In this document: piece by piece, positions 35,538 through 45,144 of the stretch | Numbering within the stretch: position 1 is the stretch's first letter | Layout of the letters: each line of letters starts with the position of its first letter | Source: Paenibacillus sp. W2I17 | Lineage (GTDB): Bacteria; Bacillota; Bacilli; Paenibacillales; Paenibacillaceae | Assembly: GCF_030815985.1 (NCBI RefSeq) | Contig: NZ_JAUSXM010000001.1 | Span: 2,790,001-2,854,000, forward strand | Length of the DNA stretch: 64,000 nucleotides | Direction of reading: 5' to 3' | Position numbers and translations under genes: made by a program | Notes under the pieces: generated by a model | The model's input: only the letters and a program-made list of their open reading frames with translations | Databases searched by the model: none | Told to the model about the DNA's origin: nothing

Positions 35538-36494
35538 TTATGCATCTGGAAATAAGGCATCGTACGCGGGACAAGGCCGCTTCTCCAGGAATTCCGTTAA
35601 CGCCGGCGGCTGTTGGGCATAAATATCCTTCAACGACGTTCCATTATAGATGTTACCAATCACAACAGGGTGGCATAACTCACAGATAAGAATATCCCCG
35701 TTGCCGTGCAAGTGCAGCTGTTTCGTGCCATCCACACAATTAGAGAAATACACCCCAGGTTGTTCGCGCAAATTCAACTGTTCAGCAAACCGATCCATAC
35801 AGGTAAAATAGAGCGTTGTATCCGGCTTTTTATGTTCAATCAACTCCGTTACAGATCGAATAAGCGACTCTCTGGAGACAACTTGACTCCAATCGGTATG
35901 CGGCATCTTAATGCTGTTCTGGATCTCATGGATGCGCACACCCAGATCATACACCTTATCGCTAATAGCCTGCATGTTCGCCTGGTTACCTTCAAATAGT
36001 AACGTTTCCAATACCGTCTCCAGACCAGCTTCCGTACACAAACGGATATTCTGCTCCAGTCTCTCATACATGCGAGGATGCACACGGTAGTACGCAGCAT
36101 AGGCCTCCACATCCGTATAATTGAACGAGATATGAATGTTGGACAAACCTGCATCACGCAACGCAATGATCCGTTCTTCTGTCAGCAGACTTGCATTACT
36201 GTTCAATTGTGTATCGATGCCATGTGCCGCACAGTACGTCACAATCTCCAGGCAATCCTGATATTTCAGAGTAACTTCTCCCCCTGACAATCGCACTCTC
36301 TTGAGACGAGGAAGCTCACTAATAATACGGATAACTTCCTGACTATTGATGCACGCTCCATCATCCCGATTGTAGGCGCAGCAATAGTCGCATTTATAAT
36401 TGCAGTTCGATGTCACTCCCACCTCAAGCCCTTCCAGCTCATATACGCCGGGTGTCTCCAGTTCAAGTGATTTATATCTGTTTTTGGCTATCAA
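35538..36494 (-). CDS. radical SAM/SPASM-type protein
   Basis: 318 residues from the preferred TTG start (36494, AGGAGG 9 bases upstream); a GTG at 36563 would add 23 residues. The [4Fe-4S] motif CNYKCDYC gives C31, C35 and C38. RLSGGE is the SAM-binding GGE motif. A SPASM-like C-terminus has SNCVDGTKQL, ICELCH and IGNIYN. It may modify a peptide or another protein; no obvious precursor is adjacent except a doubtful 32-codon ORF just upstream. Confidence 0.85.
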   Translation of the reverse strand: MIAKNRYKSLELETPGVYELEGLEVGVTSNCNYKCDYCCAYNRDDGACINSQEVIRIISELPRLKRVRLSGGEVTLKYQDCLEIVTYCAAHGIDTQLNSNASLLTEERIIALRDAGLSNIHISFNYTDVEAYAAYYRVHPRMYERLEQNIRLCTEAGLETVLETLLFEGNQANMQAISDKVYDLGVRIHEIQNSIKMPHTDWSQVVSRESLIRSVTELIEHKKPDTTLYFTCMDRFAEQLNLREQPGVYFSNCVDGTKQLHLHGNGDILICELCHPVVIGNIYNGTSLKDIYAQQPPALTEFLEKRPCPAYDALFPDA

Positions 36495-36547
36495 TTCGTT
36501 GTACCTCCTGGTTCCTTCATTCAATCCACATTTGGATAACTTGAAGA

Positions 36548-36646
36548 TTATAGCGGAAGGCACCCGGTTGACGATATGACATTATGTACGTTGGTTGTTA
36601 AAAACAAATTTCCCCAACGATCGGGAGTGATGTAAGGTAATCCCAT
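36548..36646 (-). CDS. possible 32-residue ORF upstream of the radical SAM gene
   Basis: ATG 36646 to TAA at 36548, reading MGLPYITPDRWGN...TGCLPL. The ribosome site is poor (AGG 3 bases before the ATG). It is reported only because small peptides next to radical SAM/SPASM genes may be substrates; it may equally be noise. Confidence 0.2.
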   Translation of the reverse strand: MGLPYITPDRWGNLFLTTNVHNVISSTGCLPL

Positions 36647-36652
36647 AATCCT

Positions 36653-37309
36653 CTATTGTATGTCGTCCTTGTTGAACTCAGGATTATAGGCAAAGTCATA
36701 GCTCGCCAGCATGATGAATGACACACGACCCTTCTGGTCAAATGCCATGGACAATCCTTTCATGTTCTCAAATCCTCCTTCTAATATTGCATGATCAAAG
36801 GAAGGTATGACATGGTAATTGCCTTTTTTATTTTTCTCCATGACATATGTAATACTTTTTACTTTTCCTTTTTTAGTATCTATAAAAGCTTTTTTACCGT
36901 ATTGTTGGAAGACCTCCTGGACTGTACTTCCATACCCTATCCCTCTTGGCGTTTTATACTTTATGAACTTTGCCGGATCATTAATCATGATGCCATCCAC
37001 AATGCCATCTTTGTAATGAATACTCATATCTTTGTACTGGTAGACATTCGTATAGTAGTAATAATCCACGTGGAGTCCAAGTTGCTGCTCAACCTCTTCA
37101 CGAGTACTTCCTAATTTAATCGTAATATCTTTGGATTTAATCTGAAATTGGAATTCATCCTCAGTAAATATCTTAGTTGCATGAGATGCAGGAGGTTCTT
37201 TTGAAACGGCATTACGATTGTATGTCACTTCTGAGCTACTTAAAACAGTCATGAATAACATAAGATACAGAATTCCTTTGTTCAACCTCGATCGCCCTTT
37301 CAAAAACAC
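36653..37309 (-). CDS. exported hypothetical protein with duplicated beta domain
   Basis: 218 residues with an N-terminal membrane or signal segment (about 10-28). Two related blocks, IKLGSTREEVEQQLG and GYGSTVQEVFQQYGK, suggest an internal duplication of a SmpA/BLIP-like fold. No family name is certain. GTG start at 37309, weak ribosome site. Confidence 0.65.
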   Translation of the reverse strand: MFLKGRSRLNKGILYLMLFMTVLSSSEVTYNRNAVSKEPPASHATKIFTEDEFQFQIKSKDITIKLGSTREEVEQQLGLHVDYYYYTNVYQYKDMSIHYKDGIVDGIMINDPAKFIKYKTPRGIGYGSTVQEVFQQYGKKAFIDTKKGKVKSITYVMEKNKKGNYHVIPSFDHAILEGGFENMKGLSMAFDQKGRVSFIMLASYDFAYNPEFNKDDIQ

Positions 37310-37314
37310 GTTCT

Positions 37315-37890
37315 TTATTTAACACGAGTATAGAAGTCTTCTTTTACGATAGCATACATCTTCAGATCCTGAAGCTCATTTTTCACCTTCATGTATTTCC
37401 TCAACACACCTTCGAATTGCATGCCTGCCTTCTCCATGACCTTGGCAGAACCTGTGTTTTCCACTAAACATCTGGCCTGGATTCGCTCAAGCCCCACTTC
37501 GTCAAATCCAAATTGGATGATTCGTTTCACTACCTCGGTCATGTAACCTTGATTCCAAAATTGATCAGATAACACATATCCCAGTTCAACTCTCCTGTTA
37601 TCGCTGTCACACCCTAGATAGTTACAACTACCAATCAGCCCCTTGGTGTGTTTATCTTCGATCCCCCACGGGCCTATTAGATCCGTCTCATAGCGACTCA
37701 TGACAAAATCTAAAAAAGCTTTGGTGTCTTCTTTGCTCTGATGCGCGTCCCAGGTCGTGAACTCCGATACAGCAGGTACAACGCAGTAACTGTACATATC
37801 CTCCAGATCATCATAAGTAAGAGGTCGAAGTAACGTCCGTTCGGTTTCCAACATGGGAAATGGTTCGAAGAAACTTTCAATCGTTTTCAT
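37315..37890 (-). CDS. RimJ/RimL-type GNAT acetyltransferase
   Basis: 191 residues; TERTLLRPLTYDDL opening, QFWNQGYMTEVVKRI acetyl-CoA loop and ENTGSAKVMEKAGM C-terminal helix. ATG 37890 has GGAGG 7 bases upstream. The exported-protein gene follows 6 bases later. Confidence 0.88.
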   Translation of the reverse strand: MKTIESFFEPFPMLETERTLLRPLTYDDLEDMYSYCVVPAVSEFTTWDAHQSKEDTKAFLDFVMSRYETDLIGPWGIEDKHTKGLIGSCNYLGCDSDNRRVELGYVLSDQFWNQGYMTEVVKRIIQFGFDEVGLERIQARCLVENTGSAKVMEKAGMQFEGVLRKYMKVKNELQDLKMYAIVKEDFYTRVK

Positions 37891-37971
37891 AGATTTATCC
37901 TCCCTCAGATTGTTAGGAAAAAGAAACACACACCAGTTCAGTCCGTGTTGCCTAACTCACCTGTTGTAATA

Positions 37972-38628
37972 TCAAGGCCACAATCTGAGTGTCTTCCACT
38001 GCCCATCTTGCTTTACATATTGGACTCGTACATGCTTGCGCTCCGAATCTCCCTGCCAAAACTCCACCTCTTGTGCATTCACGGCATATAGACGCCAATG
38101 AGGTGTAACAACACTGGGGTCAAGTCTTATCTTTTCCTTCTGAGCTTCAATGGAACTATCCAGCACTTCCTCGCTATCCAAAACCTCACTCTGATGTCCT
38201 GTCATGGCAACTGCTCTTGCTCCAGCTGAACGTTTGCGGAAATCATCAGCGCCCGCTTCCTCCCCTCGATCCTCGGCAATTCCCCTTATCCGAATCTGTC
38301 TTCCAAGGGAAGGCCAGTAGAATGTCAGAGCGACATGAGGATTCTCCTTCAACTGCTGCCCTTTTCGACTCTCCGAACTGGAGGCAAAATAGAACGTTTC
38401 ATCAATTACGTTTTTCAAAATCAACATCCGCGCATCAGGATAACCATCTTGATCCACGGTGGAGATTGTCATAGCGTGAGGTTCTTTCACTTTGTTCTCA
38501 ACCGCCAATCTCAACCACTCCAAAAATAGCTTCCCCGGCCGCTCCGGCAACTGCCCCGTATCCCACGTTGGAAATGGGCCGGATAAAGATTTTAAACGTT
38601 GCAACAGTTCAATTGGTTTATCGCTCAT
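37972..38628 (-). CDS. pdxH: pyridoxamine 5'-phosphate oxidase
   Basis: 218 residues with FMN-binding landmarks ARMLILKNVIDETFYFASS and SRKGQQL, and the PdxH C-terminus PHWRLYAVNAQEVEFWQG. It oxidises pyridoxamine or pyridoxine phosphate to pyridoxal phosphate, using FMN and oxygen. GGAGG precedes the ATG. It stands alone among the accessory genes. Some PdxH-like relatives in Paenibacillus lack this activity. Confidence 0.9.
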   Translation of the reverse strand: MSDKPIELLQRLKSLSGPFPTWDTGQLPERPGKLFLEWLRLAVENKVKEPHAMTISTVDQDGYPDARMLILKNVIDETFYFASSSESRKGQQLKENPHVALTFYWPSLGRQIRIRGIAEDRGEEAGADDFRKRSAGARAVAMTGHQSEVLDSEEVLDSSIEAQKEKIRLDPSVVTPHWRLYAVNAQEVEFWQGDSERKHVRVQYVKQDGQWKTLRLWP

Positions 38629-38666
38629 GTCATCGCCTCCGTCTTCTATTTAACATGGAAAAACAA

Positions 38667-39281
38667 CTAATCTAGATGACTTAACACATTTACGCTGCTA
38701 AGTTTCCAACCATGCCTTCCCTTTTCAACGGTATGTACACTGGTGTTGTCCATGGGATAAAAGCTGGACTTATTGCTCCATTCCTTCTTCTCAAGCAGAT
38801 AATACAGAATATTAATCACTCCGCCGTGAGTAATTAATAGAACATTGGTCTTTACTGTTTCCTCCTCTATATCTCTAAGAAGATTCTCGAAAGATATGCT
38901 TATCCGGTTATAAAAATCCCTTGGACTTTCTCCTCTCGGAAAAGGTGAATCCATTTCAAGGGTGTTGAAATAAACTCCTGGGTAATGTTCTTCAGCATCC
39001 TTATGGAGCATGCCTGCCAAATCTCCGTTATTCATCTCACGCCAATCTTTCATTAAGCTAGCCTGCATGTTTAATTTCTTCTCAATTTCCCGTGTAGTCT
39101 GCACTGCACGAGGAAGATCACTGCTAATAATCGTATGTATGTTGTACTCCTCAGCATGATGATGCAAATGCTCTCCCAGTTTCCTGGATTGATTGATTCC
39201 CTGTTCCGTAAGTCCACGATCACTCCATCCGCCTCGATACCCTTCCTCATCCATCCCATGCCTTACCAGATAAATTTTCAA
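38667..39281 (-). CDS. histidine phosphatase family protein
   Basis: 204 residues: LVRHGMDEEGYRGGWSDRGL opening with the phosphohistidine, SDLPRAVQTTREI Arg block, and LITHGGVINILYYL second His. Start TTG 39281, with GGAGGAG 7 bases upstream. Substrate unknown; the family includes phosphoglycerate mutase and broad-range phosphatases. Confidence 0.87.
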   Translation of the reverse strand: MKIYLVRHGMDEEGYRGGWSDRGLTEQGINQSRKLGEHLHHHAEEYNIHTIISSDLPRAVQTTREIEKKLNMQASLMKDWREMNNGDLAGMLHKDAEEHYPGVYFNTLEMDSPFPRGESPRDFYNRISISFENLLRDIEEETVKTNVLLITHGGVINILYYLLEKKEWSNKSSFYPMDNTSVHTVEKGRHGWKLSSVNVLSHLD

Positions 39282-39357
39282 GATCTCTCCTCCTTTTCAC
39301 TTCTATAATGAACACTATACCTTACACTGTATGACTAGCCCGGCATATATACAATAA

Positions 39358-39392
39358 ACCCGATCTCAGATAGCTTCTATCCAAGATCGGGT
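39358..39392 (-). terminator. terminator after the DUF2569 gene
   Basis: CCCGATCT-x-GATAG and CTATC-x-AGATCGGG arms with a 3-base loop; the minus-strand tail is GTTTATTG. Confidence 0.75.
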
Positions 39393-39408
39393 ATTTCCTG
39401 CTTACCAT

Positions 39409-39915
39409 TTATCTTACAAATGTGTTATGAACTCGCTCGGATTTGATAAAGTAAGGAATCCAGATGGCACAAGTAAGTACCGACTTGCCAATATCTCTTA
39501 ACGAGTTTCCATCCTCAAGTTCTCTCGCCATCGGAATCTGAAGCAACAATAGATAATCAATGATACTAACGGCTAGACTGACACTATAAAATATGATCAT
39601 AAGACGAGGAAAGATCGATTTTCTACTATACAAAGCAATGATAGTATATATGCTAAACACTAAAAACAGTGCGTTATATACCGTTTCAAAAATAACGACC
39701 GGTCCCCATAGCGGGTGATAATATTCAGATTGCTTCGAAGTTAGCAACTCCCAAGTCTCTGTTGTAAGCATGGGCAAACAATACATAACCAATTGGAGCG
39801 CCAGGAAAATCAACGTAAGAAATAATCCAATCTGGACGAGAATCAGCCAACCACCTAAGCCCGATACGCCTAGTGGACGGTAGTCTGTCTTTTGCTCTTG
39901 AATATGTGGTTCCAC
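39409..39915 (-). CDS. DUF2569 membrane protein
   Basis: 168 residues, four transmembrane helices. LGGWLILVQIG near the start and the closing IPYFIKSERVHNTF are the DUF2569 signature. Start GTG 39915, with AAGGAA upstream. Function unknown. Confidence 0.82.
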   Translation of the reverse strand: MEPHIQEQKTDYRPLGVSGLGGWLILVQIGLFLTLIFLALQLVMYCLPMLTTETWELLTSKQSEYYHPLWGPVVIFETVYNALFLVFSIYTIIALYSRKSIFPRLMIIFYSVSLAVSIIDYLLLLQIPMARELEDGNSLRDIGKSVLTCAIWIPYFIKSERVHNTFVR

Positions 39916-40267
39916 CTCTTAACACTTCCTTAACTAGTTTTGTTTTTCTGAGATGAGTCTTCCTCGTAATTGTAAATTGAATCTACGGGTGATTCTTACC
40001 CCTTCATTCACGTGCGTTGTATGTATTTTCACACTCTCCTTATAGCAATCTCTCCGCCCTCCTATTATATAGAATTTTACACAACTTCCTTATTGTACTA
40101 CGAGTGTCAAGGCACAGGTTACCAAACATCATACTCATCCACTGTAAAAGCCAAAGAAAGACCTTCGCTATACTTCCGCCATGTTCAGTAAAGTACACGT
40201 ACGTCATAATCCTCTTATACAGATGCAGATGGTGACTCTGAATTTGACTACAAAGGAGGATATGGAT
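39916..40267. other. intergenic region, no gene seen
   Basis: AT-rich sequence between divergent genes. No ORF with a ribosome site, no strong terminator and no clear consensus promoter. It probably holds promoters for DUF2569 (minus) and the 40268 gene (plus). Confidence 0.5.
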
Positions 40268-41206
40268 ATGACCAATCCCAAAGTAAAACTTTTGCCTTTT
40301 GCCGACATTTCAAACTATGTCGAGGGCTTCGATATCGTTTCCACCCAGTGGGGCGGGGATGGCCTTGTTTATGTGCTTTTGATGAATCAGATCCCCGAAA
40401 GAGAACGAGGTATGTTCGTTCAGAGTAAATTGAATCAAAGCTATACGTACAAAGTGCTTATTGTGACAGATCAAACTATCGAGGAAGTTGTCATCTGGGG
40501 ACAGACGTTCAATTATCATTACGTACAACCATTGCATGATCATCTGCTGCTCGTCGGAGCACGGTGTGCGAATTACGGAAATGAACAGTTTGATCTGAAC
40601 GCCAAATTGTGTGATTTAGACGGAAATACGATCCGCGAGTTTCTGTTGGGAGACGGTATCCAAAGTGTACAGGTCACAGAGAAGGGAACGATCTGGACCA
40701 GTTACTTCGATGAAGGGGTATTTGGTAACTACGGATGGAGCGATCCAATTGGATCAAGCGGTCTGCTGGCCTGGGATGAGCACGGTAATAAAGTGTACGA
40801 AAACCGCGCAGCTGACATTGCAGATTGTTACGCACTCAATGTGGTAAATGAGAAGCAGGTCTGGTTCTACTTCTATACCGATTTTGAACTCGGTTGTATC
40901 TCAGGGGGAACCAGTGAACCTAACGTAACATTTATGAATCCAAACATCTCCGGTTCCTCTGGCCTCAGTACGGATGGTTATCATTTCTTGTTCGATGCCG
41001 GGTACGGTAAACATGGGACGTTTGTGCTTAAAAAAATGGAGAAACCCGGTAGATTGAACAAGGGGCAGAAGATTGTTTTGTTAAATGAGGAAGATCAGCC
41101 CTTCAAGCAGGCACGGCAGGATTTTCGCCAACATCGTCTTCTACTTAGTGAAGGTAACTTGTTGTATCGGGTAACGATGGAGGAGATTACTTCCGTCTTG
41201 GATTAG
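40268..41206 (+). CDS. hypothetical protein, probable beta-propeller
   Basis: 312 residues, no signal peptide, rich in Gly/Trp/Asp turns repeating every 40-50 residues (for example SSGLLAWDEHGNKVYENR and GLSTDGYHFLFDAGYG), which suggests a beta-propeller fold. ATG 40268 has AGGAGG 8 bases upstream, better than the earlier frame start at 40181. Function unknown. Confidence 0.65.
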   Translation: MTNPKVKLLPFADISNYVEGFDIVSTQWGGDGLVYVLLMNQIPERERGMFVQSKLNQSYTYKVLIVTDQTIEEVVIWGQTFNYHYVQPLHDHLLLVGARCANYGNEQFDLNAKLCDLDGNTIREFLLGDGIQSVQVTEKGTIWTSYFDEGVFGNYGWSDPIGSSGLLAWDEHGNKVYENRAADIADCYALNVVNEKQVWFYFYTDFELGCISGGTSEPNVTFMNPNISGSSGLSTDGYHFLFDAGYGKHGTFVLKKMEKPGRLNKGQKIVLLNEEDQPFKQARQDFRQHRLLLSEGNLLYRVTMEEITSVLD

Positions 41207-41225
41207 AGGAAAGGGGTGAAGAGGG

Positions 41226-41519
41226 TTATTTCTTAAAAGACAATCCCTCTTCTTCCAATGCATTTCGAAGTTTAGGCATGGCAGATGGCCCGATTCCGTG
41301 CAGCTTCAGGATTTCTTTCTCCGTGTACTCCGCAAGTTGCAGTAGTGTTGTAATGCCTTCATTCTCCAAGGCACGTCTGGCGGGAGCTGACAGCAAGGCT
41401 AGAAATCCTTCTGTCGGTTTACGTTCAGCTTCGCACGTTGGACAGGTTGGGCTGTCACTTTTTTTATAATACGAATGTCCTTGTTCGCATGTTCTGAGTG
41501 TTCATTTATCGTTTGCCAT
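41226..41519 (-). pseudogene. zinc-ribbon / RNA polymerase alpha-CTD-like gene with an early stop
   Basis: The frame ending at 41226 encodes TLRTCEQGHSYYKKSDSPTC followed by PTCEAERKP (a four-Cys zinc ribbon) and then FLALLSAPARRALENEGI with ILKLHGIGPSAMPKLR, the helix-hairpin-helix of the alpha-subunit C-terminal domain family. Reading back, it meets TGA (41502-41504) five codons after ATG 41519, which has AAGGAG about 10 bases upstream. Another frame from an upstream ATG could join by a one-base deletion. Known intact relatives have about 95 residues. Confidence 0.72.
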
Positions 41520-41596
41520 GTGGGCATCACTCCTTATAAATTGTATAATATAACCAAGTCAACCTGAATGATAGTTTACTCATAGGAGTGTGTAGA

Positions 41597-42418
41597 ATGG
41601 AATTAAAAGATAAGTTGTTATTAATAAAAGAGAATGACTACCAAGCACCTTCAGATATATTTCCATTAGTACAAGAAATGATACATAACATCGGTTCTTT
41701 GGATGCCCAGCTACGTGATGAATTAATTTACACAACCTTGTCGAACTGGATTCCTGGTCATGCTCTGACTGTGTACGAACTAGAGCAAATCTTACCCGTA
41801 GTCTTGGATGAAAACCATTTGCATTTTAGACTTGGAGAAACAAATTCAGACGCTGTATTCACTCGATCTTTCTCTATGTTGGTTATATCAGTCTTTTTAT
41901 CCAGGCATAGAGAATCACCATTTCTCTTAAAAGAACACATTCATCAGATAAAAGAGAACGTATTCTACAATGTACAAAAAGAGCGTGATTACCGTGGACA
42001 TGACGAAGTAAAAGGCTGGGCTCATGCCATAGCACACGCAGCAGATGTTTTGGATGATTTAGCTCAATGTAGCGAACTAGATGAGACCGATCTCTTAACT
42101 ATCCTCGACTTAGTTTATCAAAAGATAACCGTCACAGATCGCGTGTACTCCGATGGGGAAGATGAAAGAATGGTGAAATCCATCATTAGTGTCTTAAATA
42201 GAAGGATACTTAGTGAGACTTACATAAAGCAATGGATTCAACGTTTTGGTGATGTAGAGAAAGATGCAGAATTTCTTCCCTCGTTTAGGCAAAAGAATAA
42301 CATAAAAAACTTTCTAAAGAGTCTATACTTCAGGATTAAATTTCACCAATTGGATGCTGATCTCGGTCCAACTATTGAGCACACATTATATAAAGTAGAA
42401 CCCGTATATTACTCATGA
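41597..42418 (+). CDS. DUF2785 protein
   Basis: 273 residues, all helical. The block VKGWAHAIAHAADVLDDL is the DUF2785 signature (K/R-GW-HA-AH-AD). AGGAG precedes ATG 41597 by 8 bases. Function unknown. Confidence 0.8.
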   Translation: MELKDKLLLIKENDYQAPSDIFPLVQEMIHNIGSLDAQLRDELIYTTLSNWIPGHALTVYELEQILPVVLDENHLHFRLGETNSDAVFTRSFSMLVISVFLSRHRESPFLLKEHIHQIKENVFYNVQKERDYRGHDEVKGWAHAIAHAADVLDDLAQCSELDETDLLTILDLVYQKITVTDRVYSDGEDERMVKSIISVLNRRILSETYIKQWIQRFGDVEKDAEFLPSFRQKNNIKNFLKSLYFRIKFHQLDADLGPTIEHTLYKVEPVYYS

Positions 42419-42554
42419 TTATCAGTCCTTCCAGATTTTCACCCTTATCTCAGACATATTATTGGAAGGAATCGCAATTTTAATTATTGTTAAATTCAGC
42501 TCCAAACAAATTGAAATTAGGTTATGAATTCGGCTTGTTTTCTTACCATATAAC

Positions 42555-43148
42555 TTATAATCCGTACTCGGCAAAAACGGCTGCATATTTCTTTTCTAAT
42601 ATCGTCCAGCGCTTTTCGGCTCCGTATTTGGCGTGCAGTTGCTGTAAATAATGCTTGGCTTCTTCCGTATCGCCGGCTTTTAGCAGGAAACGGAAGGTTA
42701 CTTCGCTTAAATGTAGCGCTGTCTTGTCCATATAATAATGGACTATATCTCTGGCCCCTGTTAGCGAGTGTAAGAATGACATACCCTCTTCCAAATGTGA
42801 CACCAGTTCTTTCGATAAAGCGTCTGGATCGATATCAGGCGTTAAGGTATAGTGGGCCGGAGCGGAAGGGGCTATTTCTCTGATTCGGCAGGTAAAATGA
42901 GATGTGAACTCCAATATGTCTCCATTCAATCCAACGGAATGCAACTCCGCAAGTTCGGTGGAATGAACACCACAATTAACATAAAACTGGACTTGTCTAC
43001 TGGTGTTATACTTTGCTCTTTGAATGTTGAACTTATATGCGAGGTTTCCATCCGCTTTGTAGAAATTCAGATTTTTCTTCGAATAGCCGTGTTTGGCAAA
43101 TACGGGTTTGACGTCTGTTTTGATGATCTTCTTAAAAAGTTCCTGCAT
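42555..43148 (-). CDS. DUF4304 protein
   Basis: 197 residues. KPVFAKHGYSKKNLNFYK is the typical DUF4304 N-terminus, followed by the FNIQRAKYNTSRQVQFYVN strand. ATG 43148 has GGGAG 8 bases upstream. Some DUF4304 proteins occur as immunity or toxin-associated genes, but no toxin is adjacent. Confidence 0.8.
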   Translation of the reverse strand: MQELFKKIIKTDVKPVFAKHGYSKKNLNFYKADGNLAYKFNIQRAKYNTSRQVQFYVNCGVHSTELAELHSVGLNGDILEFTSHFTCRIREIAPSAPAHYTLTPDIDPDALSKELVSHLEEGMSFLHSLTGARDIVHYYMDKTALHLSEVTFRFLLKAGDTEEAKHYLQQLHAKYGAEKRWTILEKKYAAVFAEYGL

Positions 43149-43206
43149 TGATATCACTCCCAAGGCAAAGTTTATTTAATTCGTTGTTACCCTTTTTTGT
43201 TCAGAA

Positions 43207-43719
43207 TCATGCTTGTTCTATTTTATAAAAATAAGGGCCACACATGGATTCGTGCGTATACACGTACGTCCATGTAAACGCTCGGTCGAAGATATAGATA
43301 TCCTGCTCCGAATCAAAATCCGCTGCAATGACCCGATTCGCGTTTTCGTATAAAAGCACCCAACCACCACTTTCATACATCACATATACTTCATCTTTCG
43401 GCTCGGCATCGAAAGCATCTCGTGCTTCATCATGTGTCAGACATTTCTGTTGTTCATAACTGAACATATGCCACTTGTACTGGCTATAATGGATAGACTC
43501 TTTGACCACATCATCGATATTATGGGCAAATACGCTGTCCCATTGCTGTACAATCCCTTCGGATTCCTCATACAGTTCGGATACGACAACCCCTTTATCC
43601 TGCAATTTCTCCTTGAACATATATTCCTGATGGATACGCTCAATCCCCCAATATGCTCGGTTCAGTTCCATTTCGGGTAACGCATCCAGCAGCTCGTTAA
43701 TTTTATCTCGAATCATCAT
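43207..43719 (-). CDS. DUF4275-like protein
   Basis: 170 residues. The block YKWHMFSYEQQKCLTHDEARDA resembles the DUF4275 core (WHxFSy...c-eA..aF), followed by two beta strands. Such genes are often single genes in Bacillus and Paenibacillus. Function unknown. Confidence 0.65.
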   Translation of the reverse strand: MMIRDKINELLDALPEMELNRAYWGIERIHQEYMFKEKLQDKGVVVSELYEESEGIVQQWDSVFAHNIDDVVKESIHYSQYKWHMFSYEQQKCLTHDEARDAFDAEPKDEVYVMYESGGWVLLYENANRVIAADFDSEQDIYIFDRAFTWTYVYTHESMCGPYFYKIEQA

Positions 43720-43741
43720 TACCTCCGTAAGTTATCTGGAA

Positions 43742-44302
43742 TTAGAATACCTGGCCCTTGCCTGACTGTTTAGCTTCATTTCGCAGTACATAAGCCAGTT
43801 TGTACATCTCCGCAATGTCATGTCTGTTCTGTTTCTGGAATCTTTGGATCGCTTCATCAATCTCTACCACTTCCACTGCAACCACCTGCTCACCATCCTC
43901 CGGATTCAGCGGATCACCGACAAGTTCAACATCTCCATAACCGATGATTCGTACGAAATGGGGATGCGGGATATACGGTCGATACGGTTCCAACGCACTG
44001 GATGTGCAATAGAATTGACCAAAGATCTGATAGGACCGCATGTCTGCCCCAAGTTCCTCCATCAGTTCGCGCTTCAGTCCATCCATATACTGCTCACCTG
44101 CTTCAAGCGTCCCTCCAGGCAGCTCCCAATCTCCATTATCCAGTTGAAAGACGACACATTGATCCCCAACAAACGGAATGATGCTAATATTACTCACCAG
44201 CTTTTCATCCACGATGTCGTTCAATCTGAACTCCGCCTCAATAATTCCCCAATGAATTGACGTACTCAGCGCTGGAAATAGTTCCGCACTCAAGCTACTC
44301 AT
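43742..44302 (-). CDS. Nudix hydrolase
   Basis: 186 residues; Nudix box GGTLEAGEQYMDGLKRELMEE followed by LGA. ATG 44302 is preferred, with AGAGGA about 10 bases upstream; a GTG at 44359 would add 19 residues. An N-terminal helical extension precedes the Nudix domain. Substrate unknown. Confidence 0.85.
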   Translation of the reverse strand: MSSLSAELFPALSTSIHWGIIEAEFRLNDIVDEKLVSNISIIPFVGDQCVVFQLDNGDWELPGGTLEAGEQYMDGLKRELMEELGADMRSYQIFGQFYCTSSALEPYRPYIPHPHFVRIIGYGDVELVGDPLNPEDGEQVVAVEVVEIDEAIQRFQKQNRHDIAEMYKLAYVLRNEAKQSGKGQVF

Positions 44303-44466
44303 CCGCACCCGATCCTCTCTATCTAATTCCACTATTCTTCCAATTATAGTCGAAAACACAGAAAGAAGGCCACCTTCCCACCGGGGAATACGTGACCCTC
44401 TTCTTACGCTCTCTGCCCTTAAGCCTTGAATCAGTGTTCTCTCCAGACTCTCAGACCATTCTCCTT

Positions 44467-45144
44467 CTAATGCTGCACCAGCTTTCCATTTTCCAAAAAA
44501 AGAACCCGGCTACAGAGCGGCAAAATCCGCTCATCATGCGTAACCATCACTGCACTCTTGCTCTGCTCCTTTACGAGCCGTGCAATCATGCCGACAATAT
44601 CCAGTCCACGTTCCGCATCCAGACTGGCTGTCGGTTCATCCGCGAGCAGAACAGCCGGATCATTCATCAAGGCCCGTGCAATGGCGACCCGCTGACGTTC
44701 CCCGCCAGACAGCTTCTCCGCATACGCCTTCCGCCGATGGGTTAACCCTACCGTATCCAACAACTCATCCACTCGTTTCTCCGCCTTGTTTTTATCCGAT
44801 CCGGCGAGCTTTGCAACGACCATGAGTTGTTCTTCTACTTTCAGATACGGAATGAGGTTGGCACTTTGAAAGATAAAACCGAGTTGCTGGAGCCGTACAT
44901 TGGATATATCTTGTTTGCTTTTGCCCATAATAGAAGACCCGTCCAGCAAAACCGTTCCTTCCGTTGGTTCAAGAAGTGCGCCAGCAATGGACAGGAATGT
45001 ACTTTTACCCGAGCCGGAAGGCCCCATCACAGCCACAAGTTCCCCTTCAGCAACCTCAAGGTCCAGTTTGTCCAGAATCGTGCGTTTGCTGCCGCCATCT
45101 TCAAAGGTCTGTGTAATTCCCTGTAATACCAATCGGTTTCTCAT
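44467..45144 (-). CDS. hrtA: heme exporter ATPase HrtA
   Basis: 225-residue ABC ATPase of the LolD/HrtA type. Walker A GPSGSGKST (41-49), signature LSGGERQRVAIARAL, Walker B VLLADEPTASLD, switch His in VMVTHDE. It overlaps the hrtB stop in an ATGA. With HrtB it forms the transporter that expels excess heme from the membrane. Confidence 0.9.
   Translation of the reverse strand: MRNRLVLQGITQTFEDGGSKRTILDKLDLEVAEGELVAVMGPSGSGKSTFLSIAGALLEPTEGTVLLDGSSIMGKSKQDISNVRLQQLGFIFQSANLIPYLKVEEQLMVVAKLAGSDKNKAEKRVDELLDTVGLTHRRKAYAEKLSGGERQRVAIARALMNDPAVLLADEPTASLDAERGLDIVGMIARLVKEQSKSAVMVTHDERILPLCSRVLFLENGKLVQH

Noticed and set aside
41502..41504. UGA as selenocysteine in the zinc-ribbon gene
   Set aside because: It lies before the conserved domain, no SECIS-like hairpin follows and no redox motif is at this site.
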